This document shows positions 47,023-55,653 of a stretch of 64,000 nt of DNA, piece by piece. Position numbers and translations under genes: made by a program. This stretch comes from an uncultured Eubacterium sp. (GTDB lineage Bacteria; Bacillota; Clostridia; Lachnospirales; Lachnospiraceae). How positions within the stretch are numbered: the first letter of the stretch is position 1; the number at the start of each line of letters is the position of its first letter. Under the pieces are notes generated by a model. It made no database searches. It worked only from the letters and a program-made list of their open reading frames with translations, and had not been told where the DNA came from. The stretch covers positions 137,479-201,478 of the forward strand of contig URKY01000001.1 in assembly GCA_900548465.1 (NCBI GenBank), read 5' to 3'.

Positions 47023-47070
47023 TTTTTTGTTGCGAAAAATAATAAAGCAGTACTGTTAGGATATGAAAAA

Positions 47071-47784
47071 ATGATAAGAGATTACGTATGCGTAGATATA
47101 GAAACTACAGGAATCAGATCAAAGTGGGATAGAATTATAGAAATAGGTGCAGTTAAAGTGCGGGATGGAGAAGTTGTGGATACTTTTTCGGAATTAATTA
47201 ATCCGGGAATTCCCGTTCCGGAAAGAATTACAGAACTTACAGGTATCACGACGGAAATGGTGAAAGACAAATCAGGAATTGAGAATGTACTACCTCAATT
47301 TATTGAATTCGCAGGAAATGACATAATATTGGGTCACAATGTAAGATTTGATTATGGATTTTTAAAACAGAATGCCATAAATCTTAATTTACAGTTTGAC
47401 AAAAGCGGACTTGATACACTGAAAATAGCAAGAAAGACATTGCCGAAAGAGTGGAGTAAGGGACTTGAAAATTTATGTAGAATTTTTGGCATAGAGGACA
47501 AGAACCACCATAGGGCGTATAACGATGCAGAGGTAACGTCAAAGTTATATATGATTTTGATGAATCAGTATGGAAATGAATTTCCGGGGCTTTTTGAAGC
47601 AGAGGAATTTATATATAAAGTTAAGAAAATGCAACCAATTACAGAAAAACAGAAGAAATACCTGATTGCATTAATAAGATATCACAATTTAGAAATAGAT
47701 TATGAAATTGACAGTCTTTCAAAAAACGAGGCTTCCAGAAAAATAGACAAAATTATAGCAGAAAATGGCAAAATTTTTGACTAG
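47071..47784 (+). CDS. DnaQ/PolC-type 3'-5' exonuclease
   Basis: This 237-residue protein has a DEDDh exonuclease domain: Exo I VDIETTGIRSKWD, Exo II LGHNVRFDYGFL and Exo III HRAYNDAEVTSKL with the catalytic His. It resembles the exonuclease domain of PolC and epsilon-like proofreading proteins. A C-terminal extension of about 60 residues (QPITEKQKKYLIALI, ending DKIIAENGKIF) is a small helical domain seen on similar clostridial proteins. The ATG at 47071 is chosen because longer frames run into tRNA-Gly; a weak AGGA precedes it. It may proofread or repair DNA; a precise role is not known. Confidence 0.85.
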   Translation: MIRDYVCVDIETTGIRSKWDRIIEIGAVKVRDGEVVDTFSELINPGIPVPERITELTGITTEMVKDKSGIENVLPQFIEFAGNDIILGHNVRFDYGFLKQNAINLNLQFDKSGLDTLKIARKTLPKEWSKGLENLCRIFGIEDKNHHRAYNDAEVTSKLYMILMNQYGNEFPGLFEAEEFIYKVKKMQPITEKQKKYLIALIRYHNLEIDYEIDSLSKNEASRKIDKIIAENGKIFD

Positions 47785-47849
47785 GACATTTTTTTTATAT
47801 ATGCTATACTTTCAGTTAAACAGAGGATTATTATAGAAGGAGAAGAAAT

Positions 47850-47951
47850 ATGAACTTTTTTTACAATAAAAAGAATCAAAAGATAATTGCAGGAACATTG
47901 GCAGTAATTTTAGTAGCTGCATTAGTTGTAACAACAATTTTTAGTTTCTAA
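47850..47951 (+). CDS. 33-residue single-helix membrane peptide
   Basis: The ATG at 47850 follows AAGGAG by seven bases. The peptide has a basic N-terminus (MNFFYNKKNQKI) and one hydrophobic helix (IAGTLAVILVAALVVTTIF) to its end. It ends 21 bases before the VanW gene, so it is probably co-transcribed with it. Size and layout resemble tiny membrane proteins such as Prli42, but no clear homology can be claimed. TATACT at 47805-47810 may be its -10. Confidence 0.65.
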   Translation: MNFFYNKKNQKIIAGTLAVILVAALVVTTIFSF

Positions 47952-47972
47952 AGTACCTACAGGAGGAAAAGA

Positions 47973-49406
47973 ATGAAAAGAGTAGTAATATTTACTATTG
48001 TTTTTACTTTAGCAATGACATGTGGTCAGGTATTTGCCGCATCTTCTGACAAAGCAGGGGATACAATAAAAGAAGGCATTTATATTGAAAATATCAATGT
48101 TGGCGGTATGACTGCAAAAGAGGCTGAAAAAGCCGTAGCAAAAGAAGTTAAATTGAAAACCGAAACTAAAGTATCTTTGCAGATAGGTTCAAAGGTAGTG
48201 GATACTACTTTAGGTGAACTTGGATATGAATGGTTAAACAAAGGTATTGTTGATGAAGCAATATCAACAGGTAAAACCGGAAATATAATAAAAAGATATG
48301 AAGAAGAATTGGATTTAAAGAAAAAAAGTAAAAAATATGATTTAAAAATAGCATTGAATGAAAAAAAATTAAAATCCAATCTTGAAAAAATATGCGAACC
48401 ATTCGAAAGTATGCCAAAGAATGCATCCTTGAAGGCTACGGGAAACGGATTTCAGGTTGTTCCCGGCAAAGAAGGTGTTGTTATCGATTTAGATACCACA
48501 ATAAAAGGCTTTAAGGAACAGGTTTATAAAAAGTGGGATGGTAGTGAGAAGATTTCTTTTGTAACAACAACAAAGGTTGCAAAACCGAAATATACAACAG
48601 AAGATTGTGAAAAGGTATCTAATACCCCAATGGGAAGCTACACAACATATTTTTCAACAGGAGTTGTAAATCGTAACCTCAATATCAAGAACGGTGCAGA
48701 AAAAATTAATGGAAGTGTTATTTATCCGGGAGAAAGTTACTCATGTAACGAACATTTGGTACCGTGGACAGAGGATAACGGATGGAAGCCGGCAGGAACT
48801 TATGTAGATGGAGGAGTATCAGACAGTCTTGGTGGAGGAATCTGTCAGGTATCAAGTACATTATATAATGCTTTATTAAAAGCAGAAATAAAGATAACTG
48901 AAAGATATCCGCATTCTATGGCAGTTTCTTATGTTCCGTTGTCAGCGGACGCCGCATTGGCAGGGGATTACAAGGACCTTGTATTTGAGAATAATACTGA
49001 TGCTCCAATTTATATTCAGGGAATATATACTGAAGGTGCCATTACTTTTAATGTGTACGGCCATGACACAAGAAAGAAAGGACATTCCGTTAAATATGTA
49101 AGTAAGACTATAAGTACTACACCGATAAAGACAAAGACTCAGAAGGATTCAACTAAATCTGAAGGATATAGGGAAGTTATCCCGGGACATGTGGGATATG
49201 TAGCAGAATTATATAAGATTACATATGAAAATGGAAAAGAAGTAAGTAAGGAATTAGTACATACAAGTACTTATAGGATGTCGCCAACAACTACAATTAT
49301 TGGAACTAAAAAGAAAAAGGACGACTCAAAGAAAGATGATAAAAAGTCTAAAGATGAAACATCAAAGGCATCAAAGGACAAAAAGGCTAAAAAAAGTGAT
49401 GAATAA
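47973..49406 (+). CDS. VanW family secreted protein with G5-like tail
   Basis: This 477-residue protein has a signal peptide (about residues 1-22, ending VFAAS), a PG_binding_4-like region (about 35-220, with GIYIENINVGGMTAKEAEKA), a VanW domain (about 225-365, with NLNIKNGAEKINGSVIYPGE, the GGGICQVSSTLYNALLKA block and MAVSYVPLSADAAL), a G5-like region (about 375-440) and a highly Lys/Asp/Ser-rich tail. Relatives act at the cell wall, but the exact function is not established; VanW names come from vancomycin clusters and do not imply resistance. GGAGG precedes the ATG. Confidence 0.88.
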   Translation: MKRVVIFTIVFTLAMTCGQVFAASSDKAGDTIKEGIYIENINVGGMTAKEAEKAVAKEVKLKTETKVSLQIGSKVVDTTLGELGYEWLNKGIVDEAISTGKTGNIIKRYEEELDLKKKSKKYDLKIALNEKKLKSNLEKICEPFESMPKNASLKATGNGFQVVPGKEGVVIDLDTTIKGFKEQVYKKWDGSEKISFVTTTKVAKPKYTTEDCEKVSNTPMGSYTTYFSTGVVNRNLNIKNGAEKINGSVIYPGESYSCNEHLVPWTEDNGWKPAGTYVDGGVSDSLGGGICQVSSTLYNALLKAEIKITERYPHSMAVSYVPLSADAALAGDYKDLVFENNTDAPIYIQGIYTEGAITFNVYGHDTRKKGHSVKYVSKTISTTPIKTKTQKDSTKSEGYREVIPGHVGYVAELYKITYENGKEVSKELVHTSTYRMSPTTTIIGTKKKKDDSKKDDKKSKDETSKASKDKKAKKSDE

Positions 49407-49423
49407 ATAAAGGCGGTATGTTT

Positions 49424-50383
49424 ATGCAGACAGGGAAAATTTCCGAAATAGCATATAAACGTTCTGTTTTAAAAAAAATAAATAATAAAACAGAAAGCAT
49501 TGAAGTAGGTATAGATTGTGCCACTGTGGAATTAGAAGATGTTACGTTAGTAATGTCTTCTAATTGTATTTTTAAGTGGTTTAAGGGATGTGAAGATTAT
49601 TATATTGGAAAAGCAATTAATGCATTGTGTGAACAAAATGCAAAACCAAAGTATTTAAAAGTTGATATTAACATTCCTGCGGATTTTGAAGAAAAACAGT
49701 TGGGAAAAGTCATAAAAAAAATAAATGACAGCTCAGAAAAAAGACAACTTGATATAAAACAGTGCAGGGTATATGTGTCAAATGTTGAAAATATAATAGC
49801 GAATATTACAATAATAGGGTATAGTAGAGAGAGACACGCCAGAAAAAACATAAAAGAAAATATGCATGTGGTAATGGCGGGAACGGCAGGAATTGGTGCA
49901 ACATATATTATGTCAATTTTGAGAAAGGAAGAACTGCTGAAGAAATTCTCACCAACGTTTGTTAATAATTGCATAAAAACCGGAGAATATCTGGATGTTG
50001 CAAAAATGACAGAAATAGCATTTGCCAGTGACGCAGTGGCAGTCCACGCCGTGTCAGATGGAGGAGTTTTTGGAGCATTGTGGGAATTGGCTTCATCTGT
50101 TAACCTTGGTATAGAGGCTGACATTAAAAAAATACCTGTATGGCAGGAAGCAATAGAAGTTGCGGAAGTTTTTAACTATAATCCATATCTGGTGGACGGG
50201 AGCGGAGCAATACTGATTGTTACGGAAAAGCCGGAGAAGACAGTGGAATATCTAAATGATAGTGGAATATATGCTACAGATGTAGCTGTTCTTACTAAAA
50301 GTAATGACAGAGTCATTATAAATGGAGAAGAAAAAAGATATTTAGAACCACCAAAAGGTGATATTATTTATAATCTGTTATAA
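49424..50383 (+). CDS. AIR synthase-related (PurM/HypE-fold) protein, unknown role
   Basis: This 319-residue protein resembles the PurM/HypE/ThiL ATP-binding fold. The segment VVMAGTAGIGATYIMSIL, the AVHAVSDGGVFGALWELA block and the C-terminal FNYNPYLVDGSGAILIV (HypE-like) are characteristic. HypE and PurM bind ATP and dephosphorylate or cyclise a substrate. No hydrogenase-maturation or purine genes are beside it. The ATG at 49424 is used because AGGCGG is seven bases upstream; ATG 49418 would touch it. The gene is 17 bases after the VanW gene. Confidence 0.72.
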   Translation: MQTGKISEIAYKRSVLKKINNKTESIEVGIDCATVELEDVTLVMSSNCIFKWFKGCEDYYIGKAINALCEQNAKPKYLKVDINIPADFEEKQLGKVIKKINDSSEKRQLDIKQCRVYVSNVENIIANITIIGYSRERHARKNIKENMHVVMAGTAGIGATYIMSILRKEELLKKFSPTFVNNCIKTGEYLDVAKMTEIAFASDAVAVHAVSDGGVFGALWELASSVNLGIEADIKKIPVWQEAIEVAEVFNYNPYLVDGSGAILIVTEKPEKTVEYLNDSGIYATDVAVLTKSNDRVIINGEEKRYLEPPKGDIIYNLL

Positions 50384-50429
50384 AGCTATCATAAGATAGT
50401 TTATATAAATTATTTTAGAGAAAGGAAAA

Positions 50430-50457
50430 GTATAACCGGTTTTAAGGTTATACAGGA
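50430..50457 (+). promoter_or_regulatory. Inverted repeat before the Lrp gene
   Basis: GTATAACC (50430-50437), an 8-base loop and GGTTATAC (50446-50453) form a perfect inverted repeat directly upstream of AGGA (50454-50457) and the ATG. It could be an autoregulatory Lrp site or an RNA hairpin over the ribosome site. Confidence 0.6.
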
Positions 50458-50463
50458 TATGGC

Positions 50464-50940
50464 ATGAGAGAAGAAATTTTAAGATTAATTGAAAACAAAA
50501 GCAGAATTGACCTGAAAGAAGCCGCGATTTTACTTGGAATGGAGGAAGCAGAAGTCGCCAATGCCATAGCCGAGATGGAAAAAGAAAATATTATTTGTGG
50601 ATATTACACACTTATAGATTGGGATAAAACTAACGAAGACAGAGTTACAGCTTTAATCGAAGTAAGAGTTACTCCTCAGAGAGGAACAGGATTTGATGAA
50701 ATTGCTGAACGTATTATGAGATACGACGAGGTTAAGGCAGTATATCTTATGTCAGGTGGATTTGATTTCACCGTAATTATTGAAGAAAAGACAATGAAGG
50801 AAATTTCACAGTTTGTTACAAGCAAATTATCTACATTGGATTCAATTCTTAGCACATCAACTAATTTTGTACTTAAAAAATATAAGGATTACGGAACAAT
50901 CCTTGCAGAAACAGAAGAAAGGATATTGGTAACACCATAA
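50464..50940 (+). CDS. Lrp/AsnC family transcriptional regulator
   Basis: This 158-residue regulator has an N-terminal helix-turn-helix (about residues 15-45, IDLKEAAILLGMEEAEVANA) and a C-terminal RAM ligand domain (about 70-150) typical of Lrp/AsnC. AGGA precedes the ATG. The stop overlaps the aminotransferase start by one base, so both are in one unit. A likely role is regulation of this aminotransferase or of amino-acid metabolism by an amino acid; the effector is unknown. Confidence 0.9.
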   Translation: MREEILRLIENKSRIDLKEAAILLGMEEAEVANAIAEMEKENIICGYYTLIDWDKTNEDRVTALIEVRVTPQRGTGFDEIAERIMRYDEVKAVYLMSGGFDFTVIIEEKTMKEISQFVTSKLSTLDSILSTSTNFVLKKYKDYGTILAETEERILVTP

Positions 50941-52124
50941 TGAGAGACCCATTATCAAAAGTAATAAAGGAAGTTAAGCCATCAGGTATCAGAAAATTTT
51001 TTGACATTGTCAGCGAAATGAAGGACGCCATTTCACTGGGAGTAGGAGAACCTGATTTTGATACACCATGGCATATTAGAGAAGAAGGTATTTACTCTTT
51101 AGAGAGAGGAAGAACTTTTTATACATCAAATGCAGGACTTAAGGAATTAAAGGTTGAGATTAGCAAATATCTTGAGAGAAAGATTAATGTTTTATACGAC
51201 TACCATGATGAAATTATGGTTACGGTAGGTGGTAGCGAAGCTATTGACATTGCCATGAGAGCAATGCTTGATCCTGGAGATGAAGTGCTGATTCCACAAC
51301 CAAGTTATGTATCATACCTGCCTTGTGCACAGTTGATACATGCTGTGCCGGTTATTATTGAACTAAAGGAAGAAAATCAGTTCAGGCTTACAAAGCAGGA
51401 GTTGCTTGACAGTATTACAGACAAAACAAAAATGCTGGTACTTCCGTTTCCTAACAATCCGACGGGAGCAATTATGGAACGTGAGGATTTGGAAGAAATC
51501 GCAAAAGTTTGCGTGGAAAAAGACATATTTGTTTTATCAGACGAAATATATTCAGAACTTACATATAAAGAAAAGCATGTTTCCATTGCATCCATGCCGG
51601 GGATGAAAGAGAGAACAGTAGTTATTAACGGTTTTTCAAAAGCTTTTGCCATGACAGGATGGAGACTTGGATATGCGGCAGCACCAAAGGTGATTTTACA
51701 GCAAATGCTTAAAATACATCAGTTTGCAATTATGTGTGCACCAACAACAAGCCAGTATGCGGCAGTTGATGCTTTAAAGCATGGTGAACATGATGTGGAA
51801 AAAATGACGGAGGCTTACAATCAGAGGAGAAGATATCTTCTTCACGAATTCAAAGAAATGGGACTTGACTGCTTTGAGCCTTACGGAGCTTTCTACGTAT
51901 TTCCTAATATAAAGCGTTTCGGAATGACTTCAGAGGAATTTGCAACAAGACTTCTTGAAGAAGAAAAAGTTGCAGTAGTACCGGGAACAGCTTTTGGTGA
52001 CTGTGGCGAAGGCTTCCTTAGAATTTCATATGCATATTCTTTAGAAAGTCTGAAGGTTGCTTTGGCGAGAGTCAGAAACTTTATCAAAAGACTTGATAAG
52101 GAAAAAACAGTAGATAAGAGATAG
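50940..52124 (+). CDS. Class I/II pyridoxal-phosphate aminotransferase
   Basis: This 394-residue PLP enzyme has the AspC-type fold. The PLP Lys is in NGFSKAFAMTGWRLGY, and FPNNPTGAIM, the SDEIYSEL block and the C-terminal LRISYAYSLESL are typical. Members transaminate aspartate, aromatic or branched-chain amino acids. The enzyme could supply the 2-oxo acids that IorAB uses, but this is only an association of function and the genes are far apart. Start overlaps the Lrp stop. Confidence 0.92.
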   Translation: MRDPLSKVIKEVKPSGIRKFFDIVSEMKDAISLGVGEPDFDTPWHIREEGIYSLERGRTFYTSNAGLKELKVEISKYLERKINVLYDYHDEIMVTVGGSEAIDIAMRAMLDPGDEVLIPQPSYVSYLPCAQLIHAVPVIIELKEENQFRLTKQELLDSITDKTKMLVLPFPNNPTGAIMEREDLEEIAKVCVEKDIFVLSDEIYSELTYKEKHVSIASMPGMKERTVVINGFSKAFAMTGWRLGYAAAPKVILQQMLKIHQFAIMCAPTTSQYAAVDALKHGEHDVEKMTEAYNQRRRYLLHEFKEMGLDCFEPYGAFYVFPNIKRFGMTSEEFATRLLEEEKVAVVPGTAFGDCGEGFLRISYAYSLESLKVALARVRNFIKRLDKEKTVDKR

Positions 52125-52226
52125 TTTACATAAAACCATAATACAGACTTAATGTAAAATATATATCCGTGTTACAATCATAATATTGTTTTTACCGGAG
52201 GCTAAAAATGTTGAAAGGAATAAAAT

Positions 52227-52718
52227 ATGAACATAGTGCTTTTAGAACCGGAAATCCCTCAGAATACCGGCAATATTGGAAGAACCTGTTGTGCAACAGG
52301 TACAAAACTTCATCTGATAGAACCTATGGGATTCCGCATAAATGAAAAATCTTTAAAGAGAGCCGGTATGGATTACTGGGATGATTTAGATGTTGCAATA
52401 TATGACAGCTATAATGATTTTCTTGAACAGAATCCAAATGCCAAAATGTGGTATGCAACCACAAAGGCACCAAACAGATATTGCGATGTTTCCTTTGGAG
52501 AAAATGATTACATTATGTTTGGAAAAGAAAGCGCCGGTATACCGGAAGAAATTTTAGTTGAAAATAAAGATAAATGTATCAGGATACCTATGAATCCTGA
52601 AATTCGCTCATTAAACCTTGCAAATTCCGTAGCAATTGTTTTGTATGAATCACTTCGTCAGAATGATTTTACAGGAATGCAGATGGAAGGTCAGTTACAT
52701 CGCCTTCATTGGAAGTAG
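52227..52718 (+). CDS. trmL: tRNA (cytidine/uridine-34 2'-O)-methyltransferase
   Basis: This 163-residue SPOUT-class enzyme methylates the wobble base of tRNA-Leu. It shows the TrmL N-terminus VLLEPEIPQNTGNIGRTCCAT, MFGKESAGIPEEIL and the C-terminal IPMNPEIRSLNLANSVAIVLYE that forms the knot. AAAGGA precedes the ATG. Its stop codon lies in the first bases of the long hairpin element that follows. Confidence 0.94.
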   Translation: MNIVLLEPEIPQNTGNIGRTCCATGTKLHLIEPMGFRINEKSLKRAGMDYWDDLDVAIYDSYNDFLEQNPNAKMWYATTKAPNRYCDVSFGENDYIMFGKESAGIPEEILVENKDKCIRIPMNPEIRSLNLANSVAIVLYESLRQNDFTGMQMEGQLHRLHWK

Positions 52719-52960
52719 GGACTGCCCGGAAATAGTTTACTGGGATTACAGAAATTTCACGTTATTTATTATATAAAATCAGTGTGGCTTTTACGGCACC
52801 GATGCAATTCCCACAGAATTCCTGATGAATTCTGCGGTCAGTGCATCTGAAACAGCGATTTGGAATCGCTGTTTCTCCGAAAAATCCACGCTGATTTTTT
52901 ATAATAAATAATTGTGAAATTTCCAGCAATCCCAGTAAACTATTTCCGGGCAGCCCCTAC
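52715..52960. repeat. Second long hairpin element after trmL
   Basis: Arms of about 73-75 bases, 52715-52787 and 52886-52960, are inverted copies of each other at about 85-90 percent by eye. They are tipped by GTAGGG and CCCCTAC. Inside are GATGCA/TGCATC, CAGAATTC/GAATTCTG and the perfect hairpin AAACAGCGATT-TGG-AATCGCTGTTT. There is no gene inside. The sequence differs from the element at 27.5 kb but the architecture is alike. Confidence 0.82.
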
Positions 52961-52980
52961 TTCGATTCCTTTGACAGATT

Positions 52981-53181
52981 TGGGAAGTACGTGTAGAGAT
53001 TTGTAATATTCAAACCAAGACGGTAAATTATCTCCATCCAAGTTATTTCGTCCGAAAAGTACATGTAAGAAGCAGGGAAAAAAGAAGTCAAGACGGTAAA
53101 CCGTATCCACTCAAAGAAATTTCCCCGAAAAGTACATGTAAGAAGCAAGAAAAAAGAAATCAAGTCGGTAAACGATTTCCA
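52981..53181. repeat. Three direct repeats with 72-73-base period
   Basis: The core GAAAAGTACATGTAAGAAGC occurs at 53054 and 53127. A diverged copy starts near 52984. Each unit also holds a CAAGACGGTAAA-like block (CAAGTCGGTAAA in the last). The array stands before the uracil permease promoter. No gene is seen in it. Period and sequence do not fit CRISPR. Confidence 0.75.
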
Positions 53182-53225
53182 ATTTGCTAAAATTAACAAT
53201 ATCAGCGCACCTAAAATACAAAACC

Positions 53226-53254
53226 TTGTAAATAAGTCATAAATTTGGTAGAAT
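53226..53254 (+). promoter_or_regulatory. Promoter of the uracil permease gene
   Basis: TTGTAA (53226-53231), a 17-base spacer and TAGAAT (53249-53254). The leader is about 80 bases; no purine or PyrR motif was recognised. Confidence 0.65.
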
Positions 53255-53341
53255 AAAAACGTTTAAGGTAAATTTTACGAGAGACGTAATTTAAATTTAG
53301 CATAAAGGAGTAAAATCAAAAGAAAAAGGGAGGATTTGACA

Positions 53342-54703
53342 ATGTCAAACGAATCAATCAACATCGGTAAAGACCCGGTGTATGACGCCAGAAAACTTGG
53401 TAAAGGTAAGATGGGCGTCCTTGGCTTCCAGCATATGTTCGCAATGTTCGGAGCAACAGTAACAGTTCCACTTTTGACAGGACTTAGTGTTCAGACAACA
53501 CTTTTAATGGCAGGACTTGGAACATTATTATTTCACTTATTAACAAAATTTAAGGTGCCGGCATTTCTTGGTTCATCATTTGCTTTCATTGGTGGATATG
53601 CGGCAGTAGCACCTATGGATGGGAAAAATGCTAATCTTGAAATGCTTCCATATGCATGTTTGGGAGTCGTGTTTGCAGGATTGCTGTATTTGATACTTGC
53701 ACTTGTAATCAGATTAGTAGGGGTATCAAAAGTGATGAAACTTTTCCCGGCTGTTGTTACAGGACCTATTATCATTTCAATTGGTTTGTGTCTTGCACCA
53801 TCAGCACTTAATAACTGTGCGTCATGCTGGCCGCTTGCAATTGTAGCATTGGTAATCATAATTGCATTTAACATTTGGGGAAAAGGAATGGCAAAAATTA
53901 TTCCTATTCTTTTAGGTGTAATAGGAGCATACATTGTAGCACTTATTTTTGGAAACCTTTTACATGTACAGGGAATTACTCCAATTGACACAAAAATGAT
54001 TAGTGAAGCTGCTTGGATTGGACTTCCGGTAGATTGGAGCAGAACAGTATTTGGTGGAGTTAACTTCTCAGATGCAGCTAAAATAACAACAGCACTTACT
54101 ACAATGATTCCGATTGCAATTGCAACAATGATGGAACATATTGGAGATATATGTGCAATAAGCGCAACAACAGAAAGAGATTACATCAATAATCCGGGAC
54201 TTCATAGAACATTGTTAGGTGACGGACTTGCAACATCACTTGCCTCATTATTTGGTGGTCCTGCAAATACAACTTATGGCGAAAACACAGGTGTACTTGC
54301 TCTTTCAAAAGTTTATGATCCACGTGTAGTAAGAATAGCAGCATATATTGCAATCGTATGTTCATTCAGTCCTAAGTTTGCAGCAATAATAAATGCTATG
54401 CCAATGGGAATCGTTGGAGGTATTTCATTTATCCTTTACGGAATGATTGGTTCAGTTGGAATTAGAAACATGGTTGAAGCTCAGGTTGATTTCCAGAAAT
54501 CAAGAAACGTAATCGTTGCAGCTATTATTCTTGTTTGTGCATTGGGAATTAACTTTAGTAATGCAGGCGCAGCTAAGCTTACGATAGCAGGTGTAACAAT
54601 CAGCTTTTCAGGTTTAGCAGTTGCAGCAGTTGTGGGAATTATATTAAATGCATTATTCCCTGACAAAGATATACCAAAGCCTTTCGGCAAAAAAGAAGAT
54701 TAA
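53342..54703 (+). CDS. uraA: NCS2-family uracil/xanthine permease
   Basis: This 453-residue transporter has about 14 hydrophobic segments. The QHMFAMFGATVTVP N-terminus, MMEHIGDICAISA, and NTTYGENTGVLALSKV are typical of uracil permeases (UraA/PyrP) rather than xanthine permeases. The ATG at 53342 follows GGGAGG by eight bases. It is monocistronic between its own promoter and a terminator. Import of uracil for nucleotide salvage is likely. Confidence 0.9.
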   Translation: MSNESINIGKDPVYDARKLGKGKMGVLGFQHMFAMFGATVTVPLLTGLSVQTTLLMAGLGTLLFHLLTKFKVPAFLGSSFAFIGGYAAVAPMDGKNANLEMLPYACLGVVFAGLLYLILALVIRLVGVSKVMKLFPAVVTGPIIISIGLCLAPSALNNCASCWPLAIVALVIIIAFNIWGKGMAKIIPILLGVIGAYIVALIFGNLLHVQGITPIDTKMISEAAWIGLPVDWSRTVFGGVNFSDAAKITTALTTMIPIAIATMMEHIGDICAISATTERDYINNPGLHRTLLGDGLATSLASLFGGPANTTYGENTGVLALSKVYDPRVVRIAAYIAIVCSFSPKFAAIINAMPMGIVGGISFILYGMIGSVGIRNMVEAQVDFQKSRNVIVAAIILVCALGINFSNAGAAKLTIAGVTISFSGLAVAAVVGIILNALFPDKDIPKPFGKKED

Positions 54704-54742
54704 AATCTAATTTATAAAAATTCTAATAATAAAGAGGAAAAG

Positions 54743-54788
54743 CCCCGAAATCAGTCTTATTAAAAAATTGGTTTCGGGGTCCTTTTTT
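54743..54788. terminator. Terminator between uraA and the Crp/Fnr gene
   Basis: CCCCGAAA (54743-54750) pairs with TTTCGGGG (54772-54779), followed by a T-run. Convergent genes end on both sides; the T-run favours uraA. Confidence 0.82.
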
Positions 54789-54791
54789 ATT

Positions 54792-55445
54792 CTATTCAGA
54801 AAACAATAGAGTTACTTTCCTTTTATTCATTTTAATTAAATTGTCGTTTTTCATTTTTTTTAATTCTCTACTCATGGCACTTCTGTCCACAGATAAATAA
54901 TCCGATAAATCCGTAATGCTGAAAGGAAGTTCGAAAGTATCTTCCCCGGCTTTGACAGATAAAATGGAAAAGTATGAAAGAATTCTCTCCCTGATTGAAC
55001 GCTGACTTAAAACTTCAAGGTGCTCACAGATATGCTGGGCTTTTTCCTGAACCATTTCCAGAACGTTGCTGACAAGCTGGCTGTGATGGGCACAGGCTTT
55101 AATACACCTTTTAGTGAGATGTTCATAGTCAATGTACCGAACAACACAGTCGCTGGTGGCTTCTATAGAGATATTCTCTTTGGACGAATGATAATAAAAA
55201 AGGTCACCAAAAATATCTCCGGCTGATAAATCCTCAAGAATAGTTCTGGAGCCGTTTGGAAAATTATAAACAATGCAGGCATTTCCCTCTTCTACAATTC
55301 CAATGCCCATATTGGCTTCGCTAAAAAAATATAATACCTCTCCGGACATATATTTAATAAGGTGGGAATTGAAACATTTTATCATTGTCTGCTGTTCGGA
55401 ATCATTAATATTAAAAAAAAGTTTGCTTTTGTTAATTGAATTCAT
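54792..55445 (-). CDS. Crp/Fnr family transcriptional regulator
   Basis: This 217-residue regulator has an N-terminal cyclic-nucleotide-binding-like beta-roll (about residues 15-115, with the GDIFGDLFYYHSS segment) and a C-terminal Crp helix-turn-helix (about 165-205, FSITDLSDYLSVDRSAMSREL). No four-Cys cluster of Fnr type is visible near the N-terminus, so oxygen sensing by an iron-sulfur cluster is unlikely. The ATG at 55445 follows AAAGG; an upstream 50 residues of hydrophobic sequence is judged non-coding leader. It is divergent from the nitroreductase/pfl genes and may control them. Confidence 0.88.
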   Translation of the reverse strand: MNSINKSKLFFNINDSEQQTMIKCFNSHLIKYMSGEVLYFFSEANMGIGIVEEGNACIVYNFPNGSRTILEDLSAGDIFGDLFYYHSSKENISIEATSDCVVRYIDYEHLTKRCIKACAHHSQLVSNVLEMVQEKAQHICEHLEVLSQRSIRERILSYFSILSVKAGEDTFELPFSITDLSDYLSVDRSAMSRELKKMKNDNLIKMNKRKVTLLFSE

Positions 55446-55653
55446 AATGGTGCCTTTCCGATTTTTTCTTAATATATTTATAACAAAAAAAATGAAATGT
55501 TGCAATTGCAACAGAAAAAATAAAATAATAATATATAATAGCATTATAAGGTGAAAAACATATGTAAAGCTTATAAAATTTATAGTAAAAATCATTTCAC
55601 TTTACAAAGTGAAAAAACGGAACTTTTTTTAATAAATTATTCCGTCTTTATCG
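55446..55653. promoter_or_regulatory. Divergent control region with Crp/Fnr-like palindrome
   Basis: The perfect inverted repeat TTTCACTTT-AC-AAAGTGAAA (55595-55614) is the best operator candidate. Its centre is about 84 bases before the predicted start of the nitroreductase promoter and about 68 before a possible crp start. A second perfect palindrome, GTTGCAATTGCAAC, is at 55499-55512 in the crp leader. Confidence 0.65.

Noticed and set aside
46966..47070. Longer N-terminus for the exonuclease
   Set aside because: It would translate most of tRNA-Gly and its T-run; the exonuclease domain begins at the ATG at 47071.
49600..50124. 174-codon minus-strand open frame
   Set aside because: It lies wholly inside the AIR-synthase-like gene, has no ribosome site and shows no family motifs.
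52981..53181. Possible CRISPR array
   Set aside because: There are only three diverged units with a 72-73-base period, no constant short repeat with unique spacers, and no cas genes.
55446..55595. 50-residue hydrophobic extension of the Crp/Fnr regulator
   Set aside because: It would cover the AAAGG ribosome site of the ATG at 55445 and adds a Phe/Ile/Leu-rich stretch not found in the family.
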